Assembly (NCBI GenBank): GCA_963807065.1
Contig: CAWDZQ010000003.1
Coordinates: 310,001-374,000 of the forward strand
DNA from: CAWAND01 sp963807065
GTDB taxonomy: Bacteria; Chloroflexota; Anaerolineae; Anaerolineales; E44-bin32
Length of the DNA: 64,000 bases
Direction of reading: 5' to 3'
The notes under the pieces: model-generated
What the model was told of the DNA's origin: nothing
Databases searched by the model: none
The model's input: only the letters and a program-made list of their open reading frames with translations
Part shown: one piece after another, positions 18,468 to 26,529 of the stretch
How positions within the stretch are numbered: the stretch's first letter is position 1
Layout of the letters: each line of letters begins with the position of its first letter
Program-made: the position numbers and the translations under genes

Positions 18468-19733
18468 ATGCCCGACATTCAAGCCGTCAAAGGCACGCGA
18501 GACTTCTATCCCAAGGAGATGGCCTTCCGAACCTGGCTTTATGATCAGATCCGCCAAGTTTCGGCCAGCTTCGGATATCAGGAATACGACGCGCCCTTTC
18601 TGGAACGCCTGGAGCTGTATGCCGCCAAATCAGGCGAAGAACTGGTCAAAGAACAGTCATTCGTCTTCCCTGACCGAGGCGGCGACCTGCTGGCGCTCAG
18701 ACCCGAACTCACGCCAAGCCTGGCCCGCATGATCGCTGCCCGAGTCAAGACGCTTCCCGCTCCCATTCGATGGTGGTCCTTCGGCCCCTTCTGGCGCTAC
18801 GAGAAGCCCCAGAAGGGCCGCACGCGCGAGTTCTTCCAGTGGAATATTGACCTGATAGGGCTGGATTTACCCGCCATCGACGCCGAATTGGCAGCCATTG
18901 CAGCTACCTTCTTCGACAACGTTGGCCTTTCGCCCGCCAAGGTTCAGATCATGGTGAACAGCCGGAGACTTGTGGATCGCCAATTGGCCGATCTGGGGGT
19001 ACCCGACGAGCGCCGGCCAGATCTTTACCATCTCATTGACCGGCGAGACCGGATGTCTCTTCCTGCGTGGGATGCCTATGCGAAAGAAAGCGGCGTCGAC
19101 GACACCCTGCTGGCTGGCATCCACCGCCTGTTCGCCGATGAAAACGCCTGGAAGACGTCGGACGACTTGACAGCTTTCTTCGATGCCGGACGCTCGCTTG
19201 GGATCGACGCGTACCTGCGCTTTGATCCAAGCATCATCCGCGGCCTGGACTACTACACCGGTGTCGTCTTTGAAGCCCGCGATGCCAAGGGCGAACACCG
19301 CGCCATTCTGGGCGGCGGCCGCTACGACAACCTGGTGGCAGATGTCGGGGGCGACCCCGTGCCAGCCATTGGATTCGCCATGGGCGACGTCGTCATCGGC
19401 CTGGTCCTTGAGGCTGCTGACGCATTGCCCAGCCTCAAAACATCACCGGCCCAGGTCTTGGTGACCAACTTCGATGCCGCTCTGGCGCCCCAGAGCCTGG
19501 CCCTTGCTGCCGAATTGCGTCATACCGGCTTGCGGGTGGAGTGGTACCCGGAGAGTGCCCGGATGGGCAAACAGCTCAAATACGCTGACCGCTACGGGAT
19601 CCCCCTTGTCGCCATTCTCGGACCCGAAGAAGTCCAGGCCGGCACGGTGACACTCAAGGACATGCGGTCCGGCGAGCAGGCAACCTGCCCTCGGGATAAG
19701 TTGGGGAACGAACTTGAGCGCCGATTGAGCTGA
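18468..19733 (+). CDS. hisS: Histidyl-tRNA synthetase
   Basis: A 421-residue class II aminoacyl-tRNA synthetase charging tRNA-His. The N-terminus QAVKGTRDFYPKEM is the HisRS hallmark; motif 2 is FGPFWRYEKPQKGRTREFFQ; the histidine-binding loops are RGLDYYTGVVFE and GGGRYDNLV. The C-terminal anticodon-binding domain runs from about residue 325 to 420. GAGGGA 4 nt upstream supports the start. The gene is followed by its own substrate tRNA gene, 81 nt downstream. Confidence 0.96.
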   Translation: MPDIQAVKGTRDFYPKEMAFRTWLYDQIRQVSASFGYQEYDAPFLERLELYAAKSGEELVKEQSFVFPDRGGDLLALRPELTPSLARMIAARVKTLPAPIRWWSFGPFWRYEKPQKGRTREFFQWNIDLIGLDLPAIDAELAAIAATFFDNVGLSPAKVQIMVNSRRLVDRQLADLGVPDERRPDLYHLIDRRDRMSLPAWDAYAKESGVDDTLLAGIHRLFADENAWKTSDDLTAFFDAGRSLGIDAYLRFDPSIIRGLDYYTGVVFEARDAKGEHRAILGGGRYDNLVADVGGDPVPAIGFAMGDVVIGLVLEAADALPSLKTSPAQVLVTNFDAALAPQSLALAAELRHTGLRVEWYPESARMGKQLKYADRYGIPLVAILGPEEVQAGTVTLKDMRSGEQATCPRDKLGNELERRLS

Positions 19734-19771
19734 ATGCGGTCCGGCGCAGGCAAAACTCAAGTGCAAATTCA

Positions 19772-19780
19772 TGTTACAAT
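19772..19780 (+). promoter_or_regulatory. Extended -10 upstream of tRNA-His
   Basis: TGTTACAAT lies 34 nt upstream of the tRNA and after the hisS stop. It suggests the tRNA can be transcribed apart from hisS. Confidence 0.45.
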
Positions 19781-19813
19781 GGCCCGCGGTCGGGCCTGCC
19801 CACGACCGACCAT

Positions 19814-19886
19814 GGTGGCTGTAGCTCAATGGCAGAGCACTTGACTGTGGATCAAGGGGTTGCGGGTTCGAGCCCCGTCAGCCACC
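19814..19886 (+). tRNA. tRNA-His (GUG)
   Basis: A full cloverleaf. The 7-bp acceptor stem is 19815-19821 with 19879-19885, the anticodon stem CTTGA/TCAAG encloses loop CTGTGGA (anticodon GTG), and the T loop is GGTTCGAGCC. The extra G at 19814 faces C at 19886, the G-1:C73 pair specific to tRNA-His. CCA is not encoded. Confidence 0.95.
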
Positions 19887-19984
19887 CCTCCTCCCGCCCA
19901 CAAGGGCCTTACCTGCTCATAGCTCCGATTGTGAATTTTGTCACGAACAGCGAAGATTTTCGATTTCCCCCGTTTAAATGACCG

Positions 19985-20030
19985 CCGTCCGCACCTTTGC
20001 CGGAGGGAGGAAAAGATAAGGTGCGGACGG
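19985..20030 (+). repeat. Perfect 13-bp inverted repeat
   Basis: CCGTCCGCACCTT at 19985-19997 is the exact reverse complement of AAGGTGCGGACGG at 20018-20030, separated by a 20-nt purine-rich loop containing GGAGGGAGG. There is no T-run, so it is not a standard terminator. Confidence 0.7.
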
Positions 20031-20261
20031 GCGGATCTGGGTAATTCAGTTGTGATGGTGAAGCTTTACCCAAACATAGGTTAGCACACCCTGAACGATT
20101 TCGACCTTACACACACCTTTCAACCTTCCCCCCAAAACGAAAAGTCATGTTTTAATGACCCTGCACCTTTACACGGGCAACCTCCGCCCGTTTCCACTCT
20201 CGCCTTGGTCGCCGAACGGCGACCTTGTGCGTTAAATCGGCAGGCGGAACTGTGCATGGCA

Positions 20262-20267
20262 TATAAT
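20262..20267 (+). promoter_or_regulatory. TATAAT -10 upstream of the 81-residue protein gene
   Basis: A consensus TATAAT without a clear -35 lies 35 nt before the ATG at 20303. It may drive the run from the small protein to the acylphosphatase. Confidence 0.45.
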
Positions 20268-20302
20268 GGTCCCTGCCGTCCCTACCCAGCCGGGAGAACA
20301 AC

Positions 20303-20548
20303 ATGCCCCAAGACAAGTGCGGTGAGTACCAGAGCGAAGTTGAAGCAGCCCTGGCCGAGCTCAAGGCCATCCAGGCCGGCGGTTCGGCCGTCCCGGCGGC
20401 TTCCGGTGCCAATACCAGCACGCCAATGCAAGGGAGTGACGTGGGCAGCCATTACTACGAATCCGTCGGACGGCTTGAGGCGGCCAAAGGGCAATACCGG
20501 ACGGCGGTCCGATCCCTGTCGGAATGCCGCGGCAGCCATCCAGCCTGA
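20303..20548 (+). CDS. Small hypothetical protein (81 aa)
   Basis: An 81-residue soluble protein with a helical N-terminal half (YQSEVEAALAELKAIQ), a Gly/Ser/Ala-rich linker (about 26-46) and a second helical half (YYESVGRLEAAKGQYRTAV). GGGAG about 7 nt before the ATG and a TATAAT 35 nt upstream support expression. It precedes the mevalonate decarboxylase gene by 39 nt. I recognise no family. Confidence 0.55.
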   Translation: MPQDKCGEYQSEVEAALAELKAIQAGGSAVPAASGANTSTPMQGSDVGSHYYESVGRLEAAKGQYRTAVRSLSECRGSHPA

Positions 20549-20587
20549 TCCCGCACCGGCCAGCCAGCACTCTGGGATTTTGCCTGC

Positions 20588-21583
20588 ATGCCATCCGCGA
20601 CGGCCATTGCCCACCCCAACATTGCCCTGATCAAGTATTGGGGCGTCCGGGACCGCGCCATCAACCTCCCGGCCTCCGGCTCGTTGTCTATGACCCTTGG
20701 CGGACTCGAGACTCGGACGACGGTCAGATTTCAGGATGGCCTCTCCGGAGACATCTTCGAATTGGGGGGGCGCCTAGCGGACAAAAGCTCTGCGGCGCGC
20801 ACTTCGACGCACCTCGACCGCATCCGCGCGCTCGCTGAGTCGCAGTCCTTCGCCCATATCGTCAGCGATAACAACTTCCCTGCCTCGGCTGGAATCGCAT
20901 CCTCAGCATCGGGGTTCGCCGCTCTGACACTGGCTGCCGCTTCGGCCCTTGGGCTGGATCTCCCCCCCAAAGAACTCTCGGTTCTGGCGCGAAAGGGTTC
21001 CGGCTCGGCGGCTCGTTCGATCTTCGGTGGTTTTGTCATCTGGCATAACGGCGCTGATGATGAGAGTTCATTTTCCGAGCAGCTCTGGCCGCCCGAACAC
21101 TGGCCGTTGGTTGATTGGATCGCCGTAGTCGACCGCAGCCCAAAGGTCACGGGGTCGCTTGATGGCCACCGGCTGGCCGAGACGAGCCCGCTCCAAGCGG
21201 CACGTATTGCGTCTGCGGCCGACCGGCTGGCCGAATGCCGCCATGCTCTGGCCGAAAGGGATTTTCAACGCCTGGCCGAAGTCGTCGAACTGGACAGCAA
21301 TATGATGCATGCGGTCATGATGACCTCTACGCCTCCCCTCCTGTATTGGGCTCCCGGGAGCATCAGCCTGATGAAGAAGATTGCGGCCTGGCGGAATAGC
21401 GGCATCGACGTCTGCGCCACCCTCGACGCCGGCTCCACGGTTCACTGCCTCACAACCACCGAACACGAGACCCAGGTGGAAGCGCTTCTGCGGGGCTCAG
21501 ACGAGGTTAGAGAGCTCTATCGAGGCATCCCCGGCCCGGCTGCCCGACTGGTGGCGTCGGCGGACCCTGCGCCAGCTGAATGA
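20588..21583 (+). CDS. Mevalonate diphosphate / phosphomevalonate decarboxylase
   Basis: A 331-residue GHMP-superfamily decarboxylase of the mevalonate isoprenoid pathway. Signatures are AHPNIALIKYWG, SGSLSMTLGG, the ATP loop GIASSASGFAALT, KGSGSAARSIFGGF and DAGSTVHCLT. True diphosphomevalonate decarboxylases have lysine in NIAxIKYWGKRD; here the residue is valine (KYWGVRD, V20). A phosphomevalonate decarboxylase feeding an isopentenyl phosphate kinase is known from the chloroflexote Roseiflexus, so that substrate should be considered. The stop codon overlaps the extended -10 of rseP. Confidence 0.88.
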   Translation: MPSATAIAHPNIALIKYWGVRDRAINLPASGSLSMTLGGLETRTTVRFQDGLSGDIFELGGRLADKSSAARTSTHLDRIRALAESQSFAHIVSDNNFPASAGIASSASGFAALTLAAASALGLDLPPKELSVLARKGSGSAARSIFGGFVIWHNGADDESSFSEQLWPPEHWPLVDWIAVVDRSPKVTGSLDGHRLAETSPLQAARIASAADRLAECRHALAERDFQRLAEVVELDSNMMHAVMMTSTPPLLYWAPGSISLMKKIAAWRNSGIDVCATLDAGSTVHCLTTTEHETQVEALLRGSDEVRELYRGIPGPAARLVASADPAPAE

Positions 21584-21589
21584 TATAAT
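21581..21589 (+). promoter_or_regulatory. Extended -10 promoter of rseP overlapping the upstream stop codon
   Basis: TGATATAAT contains the TGA stop of the decarboxylase gene as the TGn of an extended -10. It lies 50 nt before the TTG start of rseP. Confidence 0.55.
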
Positions 21590-21638
21590 CCTCGAGTTCA
21601 AACCAAATTACTCAGATTTCCACGCGAGGTGCTTCCGC

Positions 21639-22688
21639 TTGTTTGACTTTGTGTTGTTTGTGGTGGTTTTGGCCGTTCTCATTCTGGGCCACGAGCTTGG
21701 CCATTTCCTGGCCGCCAAATCGACCGGAGTAAAAGTCGAAGAGTTCGGCTTTGGCTTTCCCCCACGCCTGGCCACACTTTTTCGGTTTCGCGGTACGCAG
21801 TTTACGCTGAATGCGATCCCGCTCGGTGGGTTCGTGCGGCCCGCCGGCGAGGACGATCCGGACGTCCCCGGGGGATTGGCAAGCGCGCCCAAGCGCGTCC
21901 GAACTATCGTCCTGCTGGCAGGCCCAGTGGCCAACGTCCTGCTCGCCTTCTTGGCCTTCACATTCGCCTATAAGTATGCCGCCCCTGATCCATCTCGGGT
22001 CATCATCACTACGGTCGATTCTGGCTCCCCGGCCGCCCAGGCCGGCCTACAGACCGACGATTTGATCGTGGCGGCCGATGGTCAAACGGTGGATGGTTTC
22101 GACACTCTTCAGACAATCGTCAACAATCACCTCGGCCAGCCAATCAATCTGATCCTTCAACGCAACGGCGAAACCGTGGAAGCCAAACTTGTCCCGCGTA
22201 CAAACCCACCGCCAGATGAGGGCCCCATCGGGGTCACGCTGGGCAATCCGTCCAAACCCGAGCCGCTTGGGGCTGCCGTCCGCCTTGGGTGGGATTCCAC
22301 CGCAACCCAGGTCGGCATGATAGTGCGCCTGCCCGCCCGCCTCATGGAAGGGCAGATCCAACCGTCACAGGCACGGGTGAGCGGTTTGAAGGGCATGTAT
22401 GACATGCTCGCCTGGGCTGGGCGAATTGATCGGAACACCCAGCGCCCATTCCTCACTCTCAATCTGATCGGCGTCATCAGCATCGGCCTGGCAATCGCCA
22501 ATCTGCTCCCGTTCCCCGCACTCGACGGAGGCCGTCTGATGTTTGTACTCTTTGAAGCCGTGGCCGGCCGCAGAATCTCGCCTCGGTATGAGGGTCTGGC
22601 CCACGCCATAGGTTTCGCTGTATTGCTCATTGTGATGCTGTATGTCAATTTCCAGGACTTCGTCAATCCCATTACGCTACCGCATTGA
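21639..22688 (+). CDS. rseP: Site-2 protease, RseP/M50 family membrane zinc metalloprotease
   Basis: About 349 residues. The zinc-site HELGH is in helix 1 (LILGHELGHFLAAKSTGVKV), the conserved IPLGGFVRPAGE and LLAGPVANVLLA segments follow, a PDZ domain spans roughly residues 120-200 (SGSPAAQAGLQTDDLIVAA), and the third zinc ligand is in NLLPFPALDGGRL near the C-terminus. It cleaves transmembrane segments, typically anti-sigma factors or remnant signal peptides. The start is TTG at 21639, preceded by GAGGTG at 7 nt and leading straight into the first helix; a longer in-frame extension overlaps the upstream gene and is not conserved. Confidence 0.9.
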   Translation: MFDFVLFVVVLAVLILGHELGHFLAAKSTGVKVEEFGFGFPPRLATLFRFRGTQFTLNAIPLGGFVRPAGEDDPDVPGGLASAPKRVRTIVLLAGPVANVLLAFLAFTFAYKYAAPDPSRVIITTVDSGSPAAQAGLQTDDLIVAADGQTVDGFDTLQTIVNNHLGQPINLILQRNGETVEAKLVPRTNPPPDEGPIGVTLGNPSKPEPLGAAVRLGWDSTATQVGMIVRLPARLMEGQIQPSQARVSGLKGMYDMLAWAGRIDRNTQRPFLTLNLIGVISIGLAIANLLPFPALDGGRLMFVLFEAVAGRRISPRYEGLAHAIGFAVLLIVMLYVNFQDFVNPITLPH

Positions 22689-22702
22689 GATGAGCCCTTT
22701 CC

Positions 22703-23695
22703 ATGCCTGAAGAACTTCAGAAGCTGCTTGATTCACTGCTGGACGAAAACCAGCCTGTCCCCGCCCTGGATCTCGCCCAGCTCTCGGATCTGGACTCGGC
22801 GCAGGCACGGGTCGTAGGCAAGCAATGGCCGAACGCTCCCACCGCCAATCGCCAGGCAGTGATGCAGTACGTCGCCCAACTTGCCCAGGAACATATCGAA
22901 TTGGATTTCGAATGCGTCAACCGAATGGCCCTGGATGACCCCGACCCGCTGGTTCGCCGTCAGGCCGTGGCCAACCTCTGGGAATGCGAAGACCCCCACC
23001 TCGCCCGAAAATTGGTCCAGATGATGGAAAGCGATGTCGACGATGAAGTGCGAGCGCAGGCCACCGAGGCGTTGGGACGCTTCGTCTACCTGGGCGAGCT
23101 CGATAAACTGGAACCTGGCCTGCTCAAGTCGATAGAAGACAGCTTGCTTAAGCTTGCTCGCCTCGAGGGTGCTCACCAAACCCGGTTGCGGGCCCTCGAA
23201 TCGCTGGGCTACTCATCCCGAAAGGACGTTAGCGGCCTTATCGAGTCCGCCCACGCATCGTCGGATGAAGCCGTCAAGCGCTCCAGTGTCATGGCCATGG
23301 GGCGATCGGCGCACGAACAATGGCTGCCGGCGGTGGCCGAGGAGCTTCACAACCCTTCTCCTCTCATTCGAGAGGAGGCAGCCAGAGCCGCCGGAGAGCT
23401 CGAGGCTCGGAGCGCCGTCCCATCCCTGATCGACTTGCTTGATGACGCCAAACCCCCGGTGCGCCGAGCTGCGATCTGGTCCCTGGGCCTGATTGGGGGA
23501 GGGCGCGCCGAGAAGGCCCTGCTCGCACTGCAGGAGAACGAGGTCTATGAAGAGGACGCTGGCCTGATTGAAGACGCCCTCGATTACCTCAACTTCTTGG
23601 GGAGTACACCCGACTTCCTGCTGCTGGATCTCGACGGACCGGACGATGAAGATGACGAAGAGGATCTTCTCACGCTGCTCGACGCCGATGAATAA
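22703..23695 (+). CDS. HEAT-repeat protein
   Basis: A 330-residue alpha-solenoid. Repeats are seen at about 72-105 (DDPDPLVRRQAVANLWE), 108-140 (SDVDDEVRAQATEALGRF), 215-245 (NPSPLIREEAARAAGEL) and 246-275 (DAKPPVRRAAIWSLGLIG), ending in an acidic tail DGPDDEDDEEDLL. Such proteins mediate protein contacts; no catalytic residues are seen. It sits 14 nt after rseP and overlaps the acylphosphatase start, so it belongs to the same operon. Confidence 0.85.
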   Translation: MPEELQKLLDSLLDENQPVPALDLAQLSDLDSAQARVVGKQWPNAPTANRQAVMQYVAQLAQEHIELDFECVNRMALDDPDPLVRRQAVANLWECEDPHLARKLVQMMESDVDDEVRAQATEALGRFVYLGELDKLEPGLLKSIEDSLLKLARLEGAHQTRLRALESLGYSSRKDVSGLIESAHASSDEAVKRSSVMAMGRSAHEQWLPAVAEELHNPSPLIREEAARAAGELEARSAVPSLIDLLDDAKPPVRRAAIWSLGLIGGGRAEKALLALQENEVYEEDAGLIEDALDYLNFLGSTPDFLLLDLDGPDDEDDEEDLLTLLDADE

Positions 23696-24029
23696 CGACA
23701 GCCCTCTGCTTGAGGGGCCCAAAGCCACTGCCTCGGCCGGCGCCACCCAGCGTCTGCATTTGTTCATCACCGGAAGAGTCAAGCGCGTCCGCTTCCGCCT
23801 CTTTGTGAAGCGTCAGGCCGAAGCCCTGGGCCTCGTGGGTTGGGTTCGAAATCGGCGCAGCGACCGGGTTGAGGTCCTCGCCGAAGGGCCCAAACCCAGT
23901 CTGGATTCCCTCTATCGGGCCGTCAAGAAGGGCCCCCCTGAAGCCAAAGTCGCGGCGGTGGAGGTGCGATGGGACAAGCCTCAAGGCAGGCTGCGCGGCT
24001 TCCGCATTCGTTGGATCGGTTTCCTTTAG
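23688..24029 (+). CDS. Acylphosphatase
   Basis: A 113-residue acylphosphatase-fold protein. The family loop GxVQGVxFRxF appears as GRVKRVRFRLFV, keeping the catalytic arginine but with Q-G-V-G changed to K-R-V-R; the substrate asparagine is in GWVRNRRSDRVEV. The C-terminus GFRIRW fits the family end. It hydrolyses carboxyl-phosphate bonds if active. The ATG overlaps the end of the HEAT gene (ATGAATAA). The N-terminal 20 residues are an extension before the fold. Confidence 0.82.
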   Translation: MNNDSPLLEGPKATASAGATQRLHLFITGRVKRVRFRLFVKRQAEALGLVGWVRNRRSDRVEVLAEGPKPSLDSLYRAVKKGPPEAKVAAVEVRWDKPQGRLRGFRIRWIGFL

Positions 24030-24042
24030 GCAGAGGAATGGC

Positions 24043-25677
24043 TCAGAAGTTTCGTCGGCCCAAGACTTCAGCGCTGGCCATGAACCGCCCATCCGTCGAC
24101 TGGGGCCCGACGCCGCTTTGCTCCGGCGCAAGCAGATCATAGCCGAAAGCCGCCCCCAGGTTGGGCTCGTTTCTGAGGCGTCGGAAAAGGCTCAGCACGC
24201 CACGCGCCTTCGCCTCGGGGCCAACGCCCTCGCCGGTCTGACCATCGAGAAACAGGAAGAGCAGCTTGTTCGGAAATGAAGCGCGATAGGTACCCATGAT
24301 CTGTGCCAATGCTTGCTCACGCCCCAATTCTGCAGCCCCCAGATAGAAATTGACTCCAATCCAATCCGCCTCCTCCGCGGCACTCTGGGCGTCAGCCAAG
24401 AATCTGTCCGAATCGGCGCGACAACCAATCACATCGGCTCCAGGGGCCAGACCCGGGAATCCAAACTTTGCGGTGGGTGCCGCGCCCCGCAGTTCCGCCA
24501 GCAAGTCCTTGAACCACTCCCCGAAATCGTGCCCTGTGCGCCAGGATTGACCCAAGCCACCCGACTGCAAATTCGGCTGCTCGCAGACTTCGAAGTAGTT
24601 CACACCCGCATCCGCCAGACGCTTCAGATCGTCTGACACGCTTCCTGCGTACTCATGCGGCGCAACCTGATCTCCAGAAAGGTCGGCGGAAAGCCTCGCC
24701 ATCACCAGCATGCCTGGACGAATCTTCCTGATCGCGGCCAGACTCTCGAGAGTCTCGCCGGCTGCGACTCTCAGCGCCTCGAGCTCCGCTATCCGTACAA
24801 CCGCCAGATCGTCTACCGTGAGGGGGGCGGTCTGCTGAGCCGTCCCACCGATCAGACAGCGCCCGGCCGGCCAGGTCAAGGACGGGAGGGTCTTTATCCG
24901 TGAGCGGTCTGGCCAGACCATGAACGGAGTCGGATCAACCACATCCTTGGGATACTTGGTTTCCTTGCGCGCCGTCGCCCCGTCGCGTTCGAGCGACAAA
25001 TGAAGATGGGCGGCCGACGAGGCACCGGTTGAGTCGGCCTTGCCGAGCACCTGGCCAGCTTGAACAAACTGCCCCACACTCACCAGGGCGCGCGCCAGGT
25101 GACCATACACCGTCCGGTAGCCGTCCTTGTGCCTTACACGTACGTGTATCCCGTAAGGATGGTCATTGGGCTGTTTGTGGACCTCGTAAACCGTCCCTTC
25201 GGCGCAGCAGTACACATTGGTATTGGTCAGCGCACGGAAATCCAGGCCCTCGTGGCCGGGCATCCCAAAGCGCCGGTAGATTTGTGGATTGGCGCCGAAA
25301 GCCTGGGTGATGACCGGATAGTCCGTCGGCCAGAGCAGGTAGAACGGCCTCTGCTTTTGGCCATAACGGTCGTCGTCTTCCAGGCGTTTGGCCAACTGCG
25401 CCTTAAGCTCCTTGGCAGATTTGACGTCAAGCGGATCAAGCCGAACGCCGGGGGCAGCTTCCTGGAGCCACCCTTCGACATCAGGATGGTCGGGGAAAAG
25501 TCCCTCACCCGCCGGGAAGGTGATAACCTGGCCTGGCGCCATGTAGCTGATGGCGGTCCCGGGATCGTCGGTCAGGTTGGCGCCGAACTCGATCACGTAC
25601 TTGGAACAGGCGCGGACCCACTTCCAGTAGTCGCGCTTGGGCAACAAGATGATCTGATAATCAAGCAGGAAGTTCAT
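24043..25677 (-). CDS. M23 peptidase domain fused to a glycosidase-like domain
   Basis: 544 residues. A LytM/M23 metallopeptidase domain at about 110-250 has zinc ligands H142 and D146 (GHEGLDF), YGHL at 192-195 and HLH at 224-226, so it looks catalytically complete. Residues from about 290 on resemble a GH39/GH5-like TIM barrel (FEVCEQPNLQSGG, WIGVNFYLGAAE, LFLFLDGQTGEGVG). There is no signal peptide at the N-terminus (MNFLLDYQIILLPKRD), which is odd for a wall enzyme. M23 enzymes cut peptidoglycan cross-bridges. It starts 4 nt after radC, so both are probably co-transcribed. Confidence 0.75.
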   Translation of the reverse strand: MNFLLDYQIILLPKRDYWKWVRACSKYVIEFGANLTDDPGTAISYMAPGQVITFPAGEGLFPDHPDVEGWLQEAAPGVRLDPLDVKSAKELKAQLAKRLEDDDRYGQKQRPFYLLWPTDYPVITQAFGANPQIYRRFGMPGHEGLDFRALTNTNVYCCAEGTVYEVHKQPNDHPYGIHVRVRHKDGYRTVYGHLARALVSVGQFVQAGQVLGKADSTGASSAAHLHLSLERDGATARKETKYPKDVVDPTPFMVWPDRSRIKTLPSLTWPAGRCLIGGTAQQTAPLTVDDLAVVRIAELEALRVAAGETLESLAAIRKIRPGMLVMARLSADLSGDQVAPHEYAGSVSDDLKRLADAGVNYFEVCEQPNLQSGGLGQSWRTGHDFGEWFKDLLAELRGAAPTAKFGFPGLAPGADVIGCRADSDRFLADAQSAAEEADWIGVNFYLGAAELGREQALAQIMGTYRASFPNKLLFLFLDGQTGEGVGPEAKARGVLSLFRRLRNEPNLGAAFGYDLLAPEQSGVGPQSTDGRFMASAEVLGRRNF

Positions 25678-25680
25678 GGC

Positions 25681-26382
25681 TTACCCAAACCCCAAACCCT
25701 GGGATTTCAAGGACACGTACCGTCCGCGGCCGATCACGAGATGATCCAAGACCTCAATATCTAGCAGGCGGCCGGCTTCAACGATCGCCTTGGTCACGTT
25801 CACATCCTCGGGGCTGGGTGTCGGATCGCCGCTCGGATGATTGTGAGCGACGATGATGGCGGCCGCATGGTAGCGAACCGCATCCCGGAACACCCCCCCG
25901 ATCCTGATTAATGACGTGTTCAACGAGCCGCGGTAGACCTCAACCGTGCGCTCGAGTAGGTTCCGGGTGTCCAACAAGAGCACCCGAAGATGTTCCTGCT
26001 CCAGCGCGGCCATTTCGTAGAGCAGCAGCCCAGCGGCGTCCTCCGGCGACTGGATTGCCGGCCGCTCCTCCGGCGTGGCCACCGCCATCCGGCGCCCAAC
26101 CTCAATGGCCGCCTTGAGCTGTGCGGCTTTGGCGGGGCCTACGCCGCGTCGCTGGCACAGTTCAGCATAGGGCGTCCGATGGAGCCCCGAGAGACCTCCG
26201 GTCTTGACCAGAATCTGCTGTGCCAATTGGACGGCGTTCATGCCTACCATCCCTGAACGGAGCAGAATGGCGAGAAGCTCAGCGTTGGACAGCGCCGAAG
26301 GACCGAGCCTCGCCAAACGCTCGCGTGGCCGTTCCGAAACGGCCAGATCGGTAATCCGATACGAATCGCCGCGCCTGGACAT
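25681..26382 (-). CDS. radC: RadC-family JAB/MPN metalloprotein
   Basis: A 233-residue protein. The N-terminal helix-hairpin-helix includes LSNAELLAILLRSG and RRGVGPAKAAQLKAA; the JAMM zinc motif is AHNHPSGDPTPSPED near residue 185. RadC is widely conserved, but its repair role is disputed. AAGGGGGA before the ATG is a good ribosome-binding site. It is divergent from the zinc-ribbon gene and coupled to the M23 hybrid downstream. Confidence 0.92.
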   Translation of the reverse strand: MSRRGDSYRITDLAVSERPRERLARLGPSALSNAELLAILLRSGMVGMNAVQLAQQILVKTGGLSGLHRTPYAELCQRRGVGPAKAAQLKAAIEVGRRMAVATPEERPAIQSPEDAAGLLLYEMAALEQEHLRVLLLDTRNLLERTVEVYRGSLNTSLIRIGGVFRDAVRYHAAAIIVAHNHPSGDPTPSPEDVNVTKAIVEAGRLLDIEVLDHLVIGRGRYVSLKSQGLGFG

Positions 26383-26497
26383 TGGTTCCCCCTTATTGAA
26401 CTGTGACAGGTGAAGCTGGAATATCTCAACTCTAGATCACCTTGCCCAGGCTGTAAACGCGGCCCGAAAGTTGCACTCCTGTTGCTGAAATCCCGCA

Positions 26498-26506
26498 TGC
26501 TATAAT
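26498..26506 (+). promoter_or_regulatory. Extended -10 promoter of the zinc-ribbon gene
   Basis: TGCTATAAT, identical to the hisS element, lies 23 nt before the ATG at 26530; AAGGGAG provides a ribosome-binding site between them. Confidence 0.55.
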
Positions 26507-26529
26507 CGCCTATCAAGGGAGCAAGGTTC

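Larger units (their letters stand above)
19887..20302 (+). other. Long non-coding interval with inverted repeats
   Basis: About 415 nt without a credible gene. It holds an imperfect TTGTGA-N6-TCACGA palindrome (19935-19952), a 13-bp perfect inverted repeat (19985-19997 with 20018-20030), a second weak GGGTAA/TTTACCC pairing near 20039-20076, an ACGGGC/GCCCGT hairpin near 20174-20191, and a TATAAT at 20262. Its AT content is higher than that of the flanking genes. A structured RNA or regulatory leader is possible, but I match no known class. Confidence 0.4.
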
